Under the pieces are notes generated by a model. The model was not told the DNA's origin. It made no database searches and saw only the letters and a program-made list of their open reading frames with translations. From Microbacterium sp. B35-30 (GTDB lineage: Bacteria; Actinomycetota; Actinomycetes; Actinomycetales; Microbacteriaceae), in assembly GCF_010634855.1 (NCBI RefSeq), contig NZ_MWLQ01000012.1, positions 1 through 64,000 on the forward strand: DNA of 64,000 nucleotides. Direction: 5' to 3'. Position 1 is the stretch's first letter. Every line of letters starts with the position of its first letter. This document shows positions 9,101 through 19,064 of the stretch, piece by piece. Position numbers and translations under genes: made by a program.

Positions 9101-11232
9101 CTTCCGGCTTCATCCGTCTCGAGAAGGAGGGCATCAGCGTGATCGTCGACGCCCGCGGTGCGGGTCTGCCGCGCGTGCTGCACTGGGGCGCGCCGGTCGG
9201 TGCGATCACGTATGCCGATGCCGAGGCGCTCGCCCACGCGCTGAGCCGGCAGACCTCGCCGGGCAGCCTGGATGGCGCGTGGCAGCTGTCGCTCTCGCCG
9301 CAGGAGGGCGACGGATGGACCGGCCGCCCGGGCATGCAGCTGCGCCATGACGGCGTTCTGCACCACGCGCGCTGGAGCGTCGACGGGATCGACGCCGACG
9401 ACGCCGCGCTGACGATCAGGGCGCGGGATGAGGCATCCGCTCTGCGTCTGTCGATCACGATCGGCATCGAAGCGGGCGGGGTCGTGTGGGTGGGACACAC
9501 GCTGGCTCACCAGGGTGGAGCCGAGGCTGCGCCCATCGACGTCGACTGGCTCGAGGCGACACTGCCGGTGCCGTCGACGACCGACACGCTGCTGACCTTC
9601 GACGGTCGCTGGACGCGCGAGAAGCGCCCGGTCGCGACCCCGATGCCCGCCGGCGCCACGGTGCGGCAGTCACGGCGGGGTCGCCCGGGGCACGACAGCC
9701 CCGTCGCCGCGATCGCCGCCATCGGGGCGCCGCGCTGGCAGGACGGCGCCCTGTGGGGCGTGCACCTCGCATGGTCGAGCGATCTCACGACCCGCGTCGA
9801 CCGCGTCACCGATGCGGTGACCCTGATCGGCGCCGGCGAGCTGCTGCGTCCGGGAGAGGTCCGGCTCGCTCCGGGCGACGAGTACCGCGCGCCGCGAGCG
9901 GCGTTCGTGCACAGCAGCGCCGGGCTCGACGGTTTCGCGCACCGCGTCCACACGTGGCTGCGGGCCCGGCCGCAGCATCCGTCGTCTCCGCGGCCCCTCG
10001 TGCTCAACACCTGGGAGGCCGTGTACTTCGGCCACGATCCCGCCCGTCTCGCCGCGCTCGCCGACCGCGCGGCCGAGGTGGGGATCGAGCGGTTCGTGCT
10101 CGACGACGGCTGGTTCCAGGGGCGCCGTGACGACTCGACCAGTCTCGGCGACTGGACCGTCGACCGATCTGTCTGGCCGGATGGCCTGGGCCCGCTCGCC
10201 GAGCGGGTGCACGGGCACGGCATGCAGTTCGGGCTGTGGTTCGAGCCCGAGATGATCAGCCTCGACTCGGACGTCGCCCGCGCGCACCCCGACTGGCTGC
10301 TCCACGACCCCGGCCATCTCGCTCACGACGAGCAGGTGTCGTGGCGGGGGCAGTACGTCATGGATCTGGCGAACCCGGATGCCTACGCCCACGTCTTCGG
10401 CCAGATCGACGCGCTCGTGACCGAGCTCGGCATCGACTTCATCAAATGGGACCACAACCGAGATCTCGTCGAGAGCGTCCACGCCGGACGCCCCGGCGGG
10501 CACGCGCAGATGACGGCGGTGTACGCGCTGCTGGCAGAGCTGAAGGCGGCGCACCCGGCGCTCGAGATCGAGTCCTGCTCCAGCGGCGGCGCGCGCACCG
10601 ACCTCGGGATCCTCGACGTCACCGACCGCGTGTGGGCGAGCGACTCCAACGACCCGGTGGAGCGGCAGGACATCCAGCGGTGGACGGGCCTGCTGCTGCC
10701 GCCCGAACTCGTCGGCGCCCACGTGGGCCCGACGACCTCGCACTCGTCGGGCCGCACCACGGCGCTGTCCTACCGCATGGCCACGAGCCTCATGGGATCC
10801 GCGGGCTTCGAGTGGGACATCCTGTCGTGCGACGAGACGGAGACCGAGGCGATCGCGCGCTTCGCGGCGCTCTACAAAGAGCTGCGGCTCGTCGTCCACG
10901 GCGGGCGCGTGCTGCACCCGGAACTGCGGGATCCGGCCTGGCGCGCGACGGCGTTCGTGGGCGCAACGGCAGCCGTCGTCGTCGTGGCGACGGTGGCCAG
11001 TCTCGAGGACGCCCGGGCCGAGCGGCTGCGGCTACCCGGCCTCGACCCCGACCGCCGCTACCGCGTGCGGGTGCGGCGGGAGATCGGCGCGGCCGAGTAC
11101 GGGTGGATCGCACCCGAGTGGTTCACCGTCGGCGAGATCGAGCTGCCGGGGTCGCTCCTCGCCGAGGTAGGCCTGCAGCTGCCGACGCTCTGGCCCGTGC
11201 AGGCCTTCGTCCTCCACCTCGAGGCGGTGTGA
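9097..11232 (+). CDS. GH36 alpha-galactosidase
   Basis: 711 aa, no signal peptide. The N-terminal beta-sandwich is followed by the barrel with LNTWEAVYFGHD, VLDDGWFQGRRDD and GLWFEPEMIS. The nucleophile is D452 in IKWDHNRD and the acid/base D516 in WASDSNDPVERQ; the ESCSSGGARTD loop is also family-defining. It hydrolyses alpha-1,6-galactosyl residues. Next to beta-mannosidase and mannanase, its likely job is to debranch imported galactomannan oligosaccharides. It starts at ATG 9097 inside the regulator's stop (ATGA). Confidence 0.93.
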   Translation: MTSGFIRLEKEGISVIVDARGAGLPRVLHWGAPVGAITYADAEALAHALSRQTSPGSLDGAWQLSLSPQEGDGWTGRPGMQLRHDGVLHHARWSVDGIDADDAALTIRARDEASALRLSITIGIEAGGVVWVGHTLAHQGGAEAAPIDVDWLEATLPVPSTTDTLLTFDGRWTREKRPVATPMPAGATVRQSRRGRPGHDSPVAAIAAIGAPRWQDGALWGVHLAWSSDLTTRVDRVTDAVTLIGAGELLRPGEVRLAPGDEYRAPRAAFVHSSAGLDGFAHRVHTWLRARPQHPSSPRPLVLNTWEAVYFGHDPARLAALADRAAEVGIERFVLDDGWFQGRRDDSTSLGDWTVDRSVWPDGLGPLAERVHGHGMQFGLWFEPEMISLDSDVARAHPDWLLHDPGHLAHDEQVSWRGQYVMDLANPDAYAHVFGQIDALVTELGIDFIKWDHNRDLVESVHAGRPGGHAQMTAVYALLAELKAAHPALEIESCSSGGARTDLGILDVTDRVWASDSNDPVERQDIQRWTGLLLPPELVGAHVGPTTSHSSGRTTALSYRMATSLMGSAGFEWDILSCDETETEAIARFAALYKELRLVVHGGRVLHPELRDPAWRATAFVGATAAVVVVATVASLEDARAERLRLPGLDPDRRYRVRVRREIGAAEYGWIAPEWFTVGEIELPGSLLAEVGLQLPTLWPVQAFVLHLEAV

Positions 11233-11247
11233 CGCAGCGCGCCGCTC

Positions 11248-11303
11248 GGAAACGTACCCTTTCGCGAATCCGCTGACCGGGAATCGCGAAAGGGTACGTT
11301 TCC
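11248..11303. terminator. Long palindrome between convergent genes (terminator, repeat family 2)
   Basis: A perfect 20-bp inverted repeat (11248-11267 and 11284-11303) with a 16-nt loop separates the convergent alpha-galactosidase and esterase genes, and probably ends both transcripts. The core CGCGAAAGGGT...TTTCC recurs with the same flanks (CGGGAATCGCGAAAGGGT) in reverse orientation near 39482-39511, so this is also a member of a dispersed palindromic repeat. Confidence 0.75.
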
Positions 11304-11310
11304 GCTCGCG

Positions 11311-12279
11311 TCAGGCGAGCGATGCGAGGAAGGCGGCCTGCTTCGGGAACTGGAACGCCTGGCCGCCCTCGTGGCCGTTGTGGGTGTAGACCTCGATGCG
11401 CTTGTCGGCCGTCTCGTGGCGGTTGAACGCGGCGTAGACGGTCGACGGCGGGCAGATGGTGTCCATGAGCGCGACGGAGTACAGGGCTGCGGCATCCGCC
11501 CGCTTCGCCATGTTCACGCCGTCGAAGTACGACAGGGTCTCGAACACCCGCTCGTCGGCGCCGCGGTGCACCGCCAGGTAGCGCACGACCTCCTGGTAGG
11601 GGTCGTCGCCGGTAAGGCCGACCGCGCGCTCGAAGTGGCAGAGGAACGGCACATCGGGCATGACGGCCACGAGACCGTCGGAGAGACCCGCCGCCGCGAT
11701 CGCGATGCCGCCGCCCTGGCTGGCGCCGCAGACGGCCACACGGTCGGCGTCGACCTGCGGGAGCGTGCGGACGGCGTCGACCGCGCGCACGGCGTCCGTG
11801 AAGACCCGGCGGTAGTAGTACGTCGCGGGGTCCTCAATACCGCGGGTCATGAAGCCGGACGACGACGGGCCGGTGCCGTGCGGGTCGAGCGTGTCGCCGC
11901 CCGAACCCCACATCGATCCCTGGCCGCGCGTGTCCATGAAGAGGTGGGCGTAGCCGGCGGCGGCCCAGCCGATCCGCTCGCCGGGAAGGCCGCGGCCGCC
12001 ACCGTAGCCCTGGAACTCGACGACGGCCGGCAGCGGACCCTCGGCGCCGGCGGGCAGGGTGAGCCACGCCTTGACCGGGTCGCCGTCGAAGCCGGGGAAC
12101 GTGACGTCGAAGACGTCGATCAGCGTGTACGGCGTGTCGAGGAGCGTGACCTCGGGTGCGGAATCCCACTGTCGCGACATGGCGATCGTGGCGGTCCAGA
12201 AGTCGTCGAAATCAGCGGGCTCGCGGACCTCGGGAGCGTAGGTCGCGAGGTCGGCGGGGGACAGGTCGAATCTCGGCAC
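11311..12279 (-). CDS. CE7 acetyl esterase (acetylxylan esterase / cephalosporin-C deacetylase family)
   Basis: 322 aa alpha/beta hydrolase. The RGQG motif of CE7 (FMDTRGQGSMWG), the nucleophile elbow CGASQGGG, the aspartate in LMDTICPPST and the histidine in NGHEGGQAF make the catalytic set. CE7 enzymes remove acetyl groups from short xylo-oligosaccharides and other acetylated sugars. No signal peptide, so it acts in the cytoplasm. Beside the mannan locus it may deacetylate imported acetylated (galacto)glucomannan fragments; this substrate is inference. Confidence 0.9.
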   Translation of the reverse strand: MPRFDLSPADLATYAPEVREPADFDDFWTATIAMSRQWDSAPEVTLLDTPYTLIDVFDVTFPGFDGDPVKAWLTLPAGAEGPLPAVVEFQGYGGGRGLPGERIGWAAAGYAHLFMDTRGQGSMWGSGGDTLDPHGTGPSSSGFMTRGIEDPATYYYRRVFTDAVRAVDAVRTLPQVDADRVAVCGASQGGGIAIAAAGLSDGLVAVMPDVPFLCHFERAVGLTGDDPYQEVVRYLAVHRGADERVFETLSYFDGVNMAKRADAAALYSVALMDTICPPSTVYAAFNRHETADKRIEVYTHNGHEGGQAFQFPKQAAFLASLA

Positions 12280-12337
12280 GGCCTCACACTAGCGGTTCAC
12301 CCGCAAGCGTTTCGACGACGGAACGAGAAGGCGACGA

Positions 12338-12367
12338 GGCCTCGATGGGGGAGGGGTATTCGAGGCC
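12338..12367. terminator. Short hairpin downstream of GNAT gene
   Basis: GGCCTCGA (12338-12345) and TCGAGGCC (12360-12367) form an 8-bp stem with a 14-nt loop in the 158-bp gap between the GNAT gene and the esterase. It may terminate the GNAT transcript. The rest of the gap shows nothing I can name. Confidence 0.45.
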
Positions 12368-12437
12368 CCGCCGCCGGTCTCTGGGGCGCCCGAGGGCGCT
12401 GCGTGGGGAAAGCTGTCGGTAATGGTGCGGGTAGGCG

Positions 12438-12890
12438 TCAGAGACGGATCTCTGCGATGACTTCACCGTACTCGGTCTCGCCGACCGGTGTGAAGCCTAC
12501 GCGCTCGAAGAACTGCTGCGGGCCGCCTTCTCCGGCTTCGTAGATGACGCAGAGGTGGTCCATCCCACGGTTGCGCGCCTCTTCGATGAGCCCCTTCACG
12601 GCGAAGCGGCCGACGCCGCGGCCCTGGTCATCGGCGTCGACGTTGATGCGCCACAGCACCGAGCGGAAATGATCCACCGGGTTGTCGGGGTCGAAGTTGG
12701 CGCTGACGAAGGCGACCACCTCCTCGCCGTCGAGCACGACGCGCTGCCACGTCGTCTGCGGGTTGACCACGGTCGCCGCGATGCCGTAGCTGACGGGGGA
12801 GAGGTACTCCTCCTGGCCGGGCTTGAGCGACAGATTGTTGACCGCCACGATGGTCGCGGCGGACAGTTCGACGAGTCGCAGATCACCCAT
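12438..12890 (-). CDS. GNAT-family N-acetyltransferase
   Basis: About 150 aa. The acetyl-CoA loop is DDQGRGVGRFAVKGLI (motif A, Q-x-x-G-x-G), preceded by the beta strand WRINVDADD and followed by ERVGFTPVGE (motif B). It resembles small spermidine/diamine acetyltransferase-like GNAT proteins, but the acceptor cannot be read from sequence. I prefer ATG 12890 (MGDLRLVELSA), because residues from an upstream ATG at 12926 do not look conserved. It stands alone between the esterase and the divergent icd gene. Confidence 0.82.
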   Translation of the reverse strand: MGDLRLVELSAATIVAVNNLSLKPGQEEYLSPVSYGIAATVVNPQTTWQRVVLDGEEVVAFVSANFDPDNPVDHFRSVLWRINVDADDQGRGVGRFAVKGLIEEARNRGMDHLCVIYEAGEGGPQQFFERVGFTPVGETEYGEVIAEIRL

Positions 12891-13027
12891 GGGGCCCAGG
12901 CTAGCCCGGATGACGACATCCAGCACTCTGCGGGTTCGGGATTTACACGGTGTTCACGCGTGACGTCGTCTCGATCTCGCGTGGTGACATCGGGCAGGAA
13001 CCGCAGAAACACGGCCCTACCAGGAGC

Positions 13028-13055
13028 AGAGATCTCTTGACGTCGAGATATCTCG
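13028..13055. promoter_or_regulatory. Stacked palindromes in icd upstream region
   Basis: Two perfect palindromes, AGAGATCTCT (13028-13037) and CGAGATATCTCG (13044-13055), flank a TTGACG -35-like hexamer (13037-13042), with GAGAT repeated 16 bp apart. They lie 48-75 bp before the icd start, where a regulator or promoter is expected. The TAGGCT at 13067-13072 is the best -10, but its spacing to TTGACG (24 bp) is too long, so the promoter itself is unsettled. Confidence 0.4.
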
Positions 13056-13102
13056 GGTGCTTGCGATAGGCTGATGGCCGACCCGCAAGAAGGACGTGAC
13101 AG

Positions 13103-15319
<2,217 letters not shown>

Positions 15320-15328
15320 CCCGCACGC

Positions 15329-15377
15329 AGATGAGAAGAGCGGATGCCCCGTCCCGGGGCATCCGCTCTTCTCATCT
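15329..15377. terminator. icd / L,D-transpeptidase bidirectional terminator
   Basis: Perfect 22-bp arms (15329-15350 and 15356-15377) with a 5-nt loop lie between the convergent icd and transpeptidase genes. The stem contains GGATGCCCC, as does the hairpin at 41-81. It is the strongest stem-loop in the window. Confidence 0.85.
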
Positions 15378-15391
15378 GTTCAGGGTGTGGG

Positions 15392-17515
15392 TCAGTTATG
15401 CACCGACACCTCCGTGCCGACGCGCGACCAGTCGTAGATGAACTTCGCGGCGTCGTCCCACATGTTGACGCAACCGTGGCTCTGCGGGAATCCGAGGGAG
15501 GAACGGAAGGCGCTGGCTCCGTGGAAGGCGATGTCCGGATAGAACCAGGTGACCCACGGCACGTCCTCGGTGCAGTAGCTGTTCACCGCGTTCGGGTTGT
15601 AGCACAGGGCGCCCATGTCGGTGATGGACGTGTACGCGTAGACGGTGAAGTTCCCGGTCGGGGTCCCGGTGCTGGCGGCCCCCGACGAGATCACGAACGA
15701 CTGGACGACCTGATCGTTCTCGAAGAGCGTCGCCCGCTGCGTGCTGAGGTTGACATCGATCCGCCGGGCGAGGTTCGTCGTCGTGAACGGGGTCGCGGTG
15801 ACCGGCAGCTGGTAGACGCCGTCACCGCCGGCGAGCTGGTCGGCGAACGCGGCCGCGATGCCGTCGGTGCTGTCGAGGCTGCGGCCCTCGACGCCGCTGG
15901 AAACCGGGTTGGGCAGCGCCTTGCCTGCGCTGTTCGTCACGACTGTCGCGTTGACGGCGTCGCGGTTCACGAGGCCAGGCAGGGTGTCGACGACGCTCTG
16001 GATCTTCTGCTCGTCGACATCGACGATGATCGCGCCGTCGTCGCCCTGGTCGAGCGTGATCCACGATGCCGCCACCGCGGGATCCACGGGCACGGTGCGC
16101 TCGTCGCCGACGTAGAAGCCGATGTTCGAGAGCACGCCGTTGAGCTTCGTCGCCGTGTCGGCGGCGGTCTCGGTCGAGATCGCCGCAGGGATCTCAGCGA
16201 TGACAGGGTCGACGTTCACGCTCGCCTTGCCGGCTTCGAACGCGGCCTGAAGCGCCTGCTGCACGGTGGCGACATCGACGCCGCTGCCGGACGCGGCGGG
16301 CGTCGAGACATACGACGTCGACGCGGTGTCGAATGCGACCGTCGCGTCGATCGGGTCCGTGAAGAGGTCGGGCGCGGCATTCTGCAATGACTCGACCGCG
16401 GTGGGCGTGTCGATCTCGACCTCGGCGCCGGTCTGAGCGAACCACGCCGTCGGGTTCCACATCGGGTGCTCGGCGAAGGCCGCGTCGGCGAGGGCCTGGG
16501 CGTCGACCGACGCTCCCAGCTCGGCGCCTGTGAGCTCGACGTCGCCGCCGTCGCCGGTGAGCACCACCGTGGTCTCGGCCAGCCGCTGCTCGATCGCGCC
16601 GGCGGCGGCACCGGGTGTCATCCAGCCGACCGCGACGCCGGCGACCGTGGTGCCCGGGGCGATCAGCAGCAGCGAGGTGACGACGAGGCCGAGGACGGCG
16701 ACGCCGGCTGCCGCGCTGATCCAGATTGCGGTGTGCTTCTTCTTGGGCTTCGGCTCCGCGGGAGCCCAGGAGTACACGGTTCCATCCGCCGCGGTTTCGG
16801 CGGGAGCTGTCGAGGGAGCGAAGTCGGTTGTGGGTGCGGGTGCCACGGCCGGAGCGGGCGCGACGTCGAGGGATGCGGCCGGTGCCAGCACGGCGGTCGC
16901 CACGGCGACGGTCTCGAGGTCGGCGTCGGGCGCGTTCTCGGACGCGACCTCTGCGACGTCGGAGTCGACCTCGGCCTCCGGCCCGTCGGCGTCGTCCGTC
17001 TCGACCTCCGACTCCGGCTCATCGGCGTCAGGCTCTTCGGCCGCGGGCTGCTCGGCGTCGGAATCCTCCGCCTCGGGCTCCGTGGCCGCGGTCTCTTCGG
17101 CCTCGGGCTCCGTGGCCGCGGTCTCGTCGGCCTCGGGCTCCGTAGCCTCGGGCTCTTCGACCTTCGCCTCGGGCTCTTCGGTCTCGGGGTCCGTGGCCTC
17201 GGTCTCTTCGGCCTCCGCCTCGGGCTCCGTGGCCTCGGGATCGGTAGCCTCGGGCTCCGCTGCGGATTCAGGCTCCGCAGTGTCGGCTTCGGCCTCGACG
17301 GCGGGGGAGACCTCAGTGCCCGCCGAGGGCACGTCGGAGTCCGCCGTGACGGCGTCCGCCTGAGTCACGGCATCCTGTTCGTCCGAAGCGTCCGAAGCGT
17401 CCGACGGCTCGAAATCGGCCGTGGCGGTCGCCTCGGTGTCGACGTCCTGCTCAGTGTCGACGGCGTCATCCCCGGACGCCTTTCCGGCATGTGACTGGGT
17501 CGCCAGATCTGTCAC
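15392..17515 (-). CDS. Membrane-anchored L,D-transpeptidase with acidic N-terminus
   Basis: 707 aa. Residues about 1-230 are extremely acidic (Glu/Asp/Ala/Pro, with TEPEAEETAA-type repeats) and would be cytoplasmic. One membrane helix follows (IWISAAAGVAVLGLVVTSLLLIAPG), then two putative peptidoglycan-binding domains of the PG_binding_4 type. The C-terminal YkuD domain has the HGASAFRSSLGFPQSHGCVNM signature with catalytic C682. It should form 3-3 cross-links in peptidoglycan or attach proteins to it. GTG 17515 is chosen from a GGGGTGAGGC site. The acidic tail far exceeds the normal family length, and its role is unknown. Confidence 0.9.
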   Translation of the reverse strand: MTDLATQSHAGKASGDDAVDTEQDVDTEATATADFEPSDASDASDEQDAVTQADAVTADSDVPSAGTEVSPAVEAEADTAEPESAAEPEATDPEATEPEAEAEETEATDPETEEPEAKVEEPEATEPEADETAATEPEAEETAATEPEAEDSDAEQPAAEEPDADEPESEVETDDADGPEAEVDSDVAEVASENAPDADLETVAVATAVLAPAASLDVAPAPAVAPAPTTDFAPSTAPAETAADGTVYSWAPAEPKPKKKHTAIWISAAAGVAVLGLVVTSLLLIAPGTTVAGVAVGWMTPGAAAGAIEQRLAETTVVLTGDGGDVELTGAELGASVDAQALADAAFAEHPMWNPTAWFAQTGAEVEIDTPTAVESLQNAAPDLFTDPIDATVAFDTASTSYVSTPAASGSGVDVATVQQALQAAFEAGKASVNVDPVIAEIPAAISTETAADTATKLNGVLSNIGFYVGDERTVPVDPAVAASWITLDQGDDGAIIVDVDEQKIQSVVDTLPGLVNRDAVNATVVTNSAGKALPNPVSSGVEGRSLDSTDGIAAAFADQLAGGDGVYQLPVTATPFTTTNLARRIDVNLSTQRATLFENDQVVQSFVISSGAASTGTPTGNFTVYAYTSITDMGALCYNPNAVNSYCTEDVPWVTWFYPDIAFHGASAFRSSLGFPQSHGCVNMWDDAAKFIYDWSRVGTEVSVHN

Positions 17516-17698
17516 GCCTCACCCCCGAATGTGATCAACGCGTTCCCTCATGGTAAGGGACGCGAACCGGTCGCGAGGTCACGTCCTCATCACAGACGAA
17601 TCGCCGGTCACGCACGGAAACCGACGCACCGCGCCGCAATTGCCGTGGACACGCAGGTCACGGTTTTGTAAAGCATCCGTTCAAATATCGCCGAAGAC

Positions 17699-17730
17699 TT
17701 GCGAAAAGGCGGTTCGTAAGGTCTACTAAC
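17699..17730 (+). promoter_or_regulatory. Promoter and operator of the amino-sugar ROK operon, likely leaderless
   Basis: A -35 TTGCGA (17699-17704), a 17-bp spacer and a -10 TCTACT (17722-17727) place transcription start about at the ATG at 17735, so the mRNA may be leaderless. The -10 sits inside GTAAGGTCTACTAAC (17716-17730), an interrupted palindrome (GTnAG...CTnAC). A related 15-mer lies directly before the hexosaminidase gene at 32680-32694. The ROK protein encoded next is the natural candidate to bind it. Confidence 0.6.
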
Positions 17731-17734
17731 AAAC

Positions 17735-18928
17735 ATGTCACCCACGGAAGCGCAACGCGGACCTTCCCTCGTCGACGCGCCGCACACCGCGAATGCTCGA
17801 GCGTTCGCCCCCGGACGCACGCTGCGTCAGGGGACCAAAGTACTCCCCGAGCACGCCCGCGGTCACAACCGCGCTCTCGTCCTGCAGACGCTGTTCCATC
17901 AGGGAGCGATGAGCCGGGCCGACCTCTCCCGCGAGACCGGGCTGACACGCGTCACCATCTCGGATCTGGTCGCAGAGCTCATCGCCGACGGCTTCGTCGC
18001 AGAGATGGGCGTGCGCGAGGCCTCCGGCCCCGGCAAGCCGGCGATCCTCGTCGACCTCGACCACGCCGGGCACCGCATCATCGGGCTCGACCTGTCGGGC
18101 AGCGACACCTTCATCGGCGCGGTGCTGACGCTCGACGGCAGCATCGTCGCCCGGCGCGAAGTCGCGCTTCCCGCCGACGAGGACGTCGTCTCGACCGTGG
18201 TCGAGCTCGCTCGTGGACTCGTCGCGGACTCCCACGCGCCCGTGCTCGGCATCGGCGTCGGCACGCCCGGTGTCGTCGACGACCGCGGTGTGATCCTCAC
18301 TGCGCCGAACTTCGGCTGGGCGGGCTTCGATCTCGAAGGGGCGCTGCGCAGTGCTCTCGGGGTGCCCGTCCTGGTCGCCAACGACGCCAATGCGGCGGTG
18401 CTGGCGGAGTACACGTTCGGCGGCGCTCCGGACGACGTGCTGCTGGTCAAGGTCGGGCGCGGCGTCGGCTCGGGGCTGCTGCTCGCCGGCCAGCCCATGC
18501 GCGGGAGCCGCTTCGCGGCGGGTGAGATCGGCCACGTCACCGTCGGCACCGACGGCGGTCCGCAATGCGCGTGCGGGAAGGTGGGATGCCTCGAAGCCTG
18601 GCTGTCGGTGCCCTCGCTGTCGTCGCGGCTGGGTGCGGCATCCGATTCCGAAGCCCGCGAGGGGATCCTCCGCGACGCGGGGGAGCGGCTCGGCATTGCG
18701 CTCGCCCCCGTGGTCGGCACCCTCGACGTTTCGGAGATCGTGCTCTCCGGCCCCCCTGAACTCCTCGGCGGCTCCCTCGCGGAGCAGACCGTCGAGACCC
18801 TCCGCGCGCGCACTCTCGCGCCGTCCGTCGACGAAGGCGTGCGCGTGCGGATGACGGAGCAAGGCCAGGACATCGTCCTGCGCGGCGCGGCCGTCATGGT
18901 CCTGTCAGGACAACTCGGGGTGTCCTGA
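17735..18928 (+). CDS. ROK-family transcriptional repressor (NagC-like)
   Basis: 397 aa. An N-terminal winged helix-turn-helix (about residues 45-100: HNRALVLQTLFHQGAMSRADLSRETGLTRVTIS, in part) precedes a ROK sugar-kinase-like domain with GIGVGTPGVVDDRG, VANDANAAVLAEY and the zinc motif CACGKVGCLEAWLS. In regulators this domain senses sugars such as GlcNAc or GlcNAc-6-P. It heads a plus-strand series of importer, kinase and nagB, and probably represses that set and the hexosaminidase-nagA operon. Which sugar is sensed is inferred from neighbours. Confidence 0.9.
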   Translation: MSPTEAQRGPSLVDAPHTANARAFAPGRTLRQGTKVLPEHARGHNRALVLQTLFHQGAMSRADLSRETGLTRVTISDLVAELIADGFVAEMGVREASGPGKPAILVDLDHAGHRIIGLDLSGSDTFIGAVLTLDGSIVARREVALPADEDVVSTVVELARGLVADSHAPVLGIGVGTPGVVDDRGVILTAPNFGWAGFDLEGALRSALGVPVLVANDANAAVLAEYTFGGAPDDVLLVKVGRGVGSGLLLAGQPMRGSRFAAGEIGHVTVGTDGGPQCACGKVGCLEAWLSVPSLSSRLGAASDSEAREGILRDAGERLGIALAPVVGTLDVSEIVLSGPPELLGGSLAEQTVETLRARTLAPSVDEGVRVRMTEQGQDIVLRGAAVMVLSGQLGVS

Positions 18929-19064
18929 CGCAGCGCCATCGCTCCGGAGGCTCCCCAGGGAGCCGCTGGTCGCACCGTCCGGGCCGACGCCCGGAACCCC
19001 GGTTCCCCCCGGATGGGTCACCCGGCCCACCCGAACACCCACAGAAGACACGAAAGAAGACACC

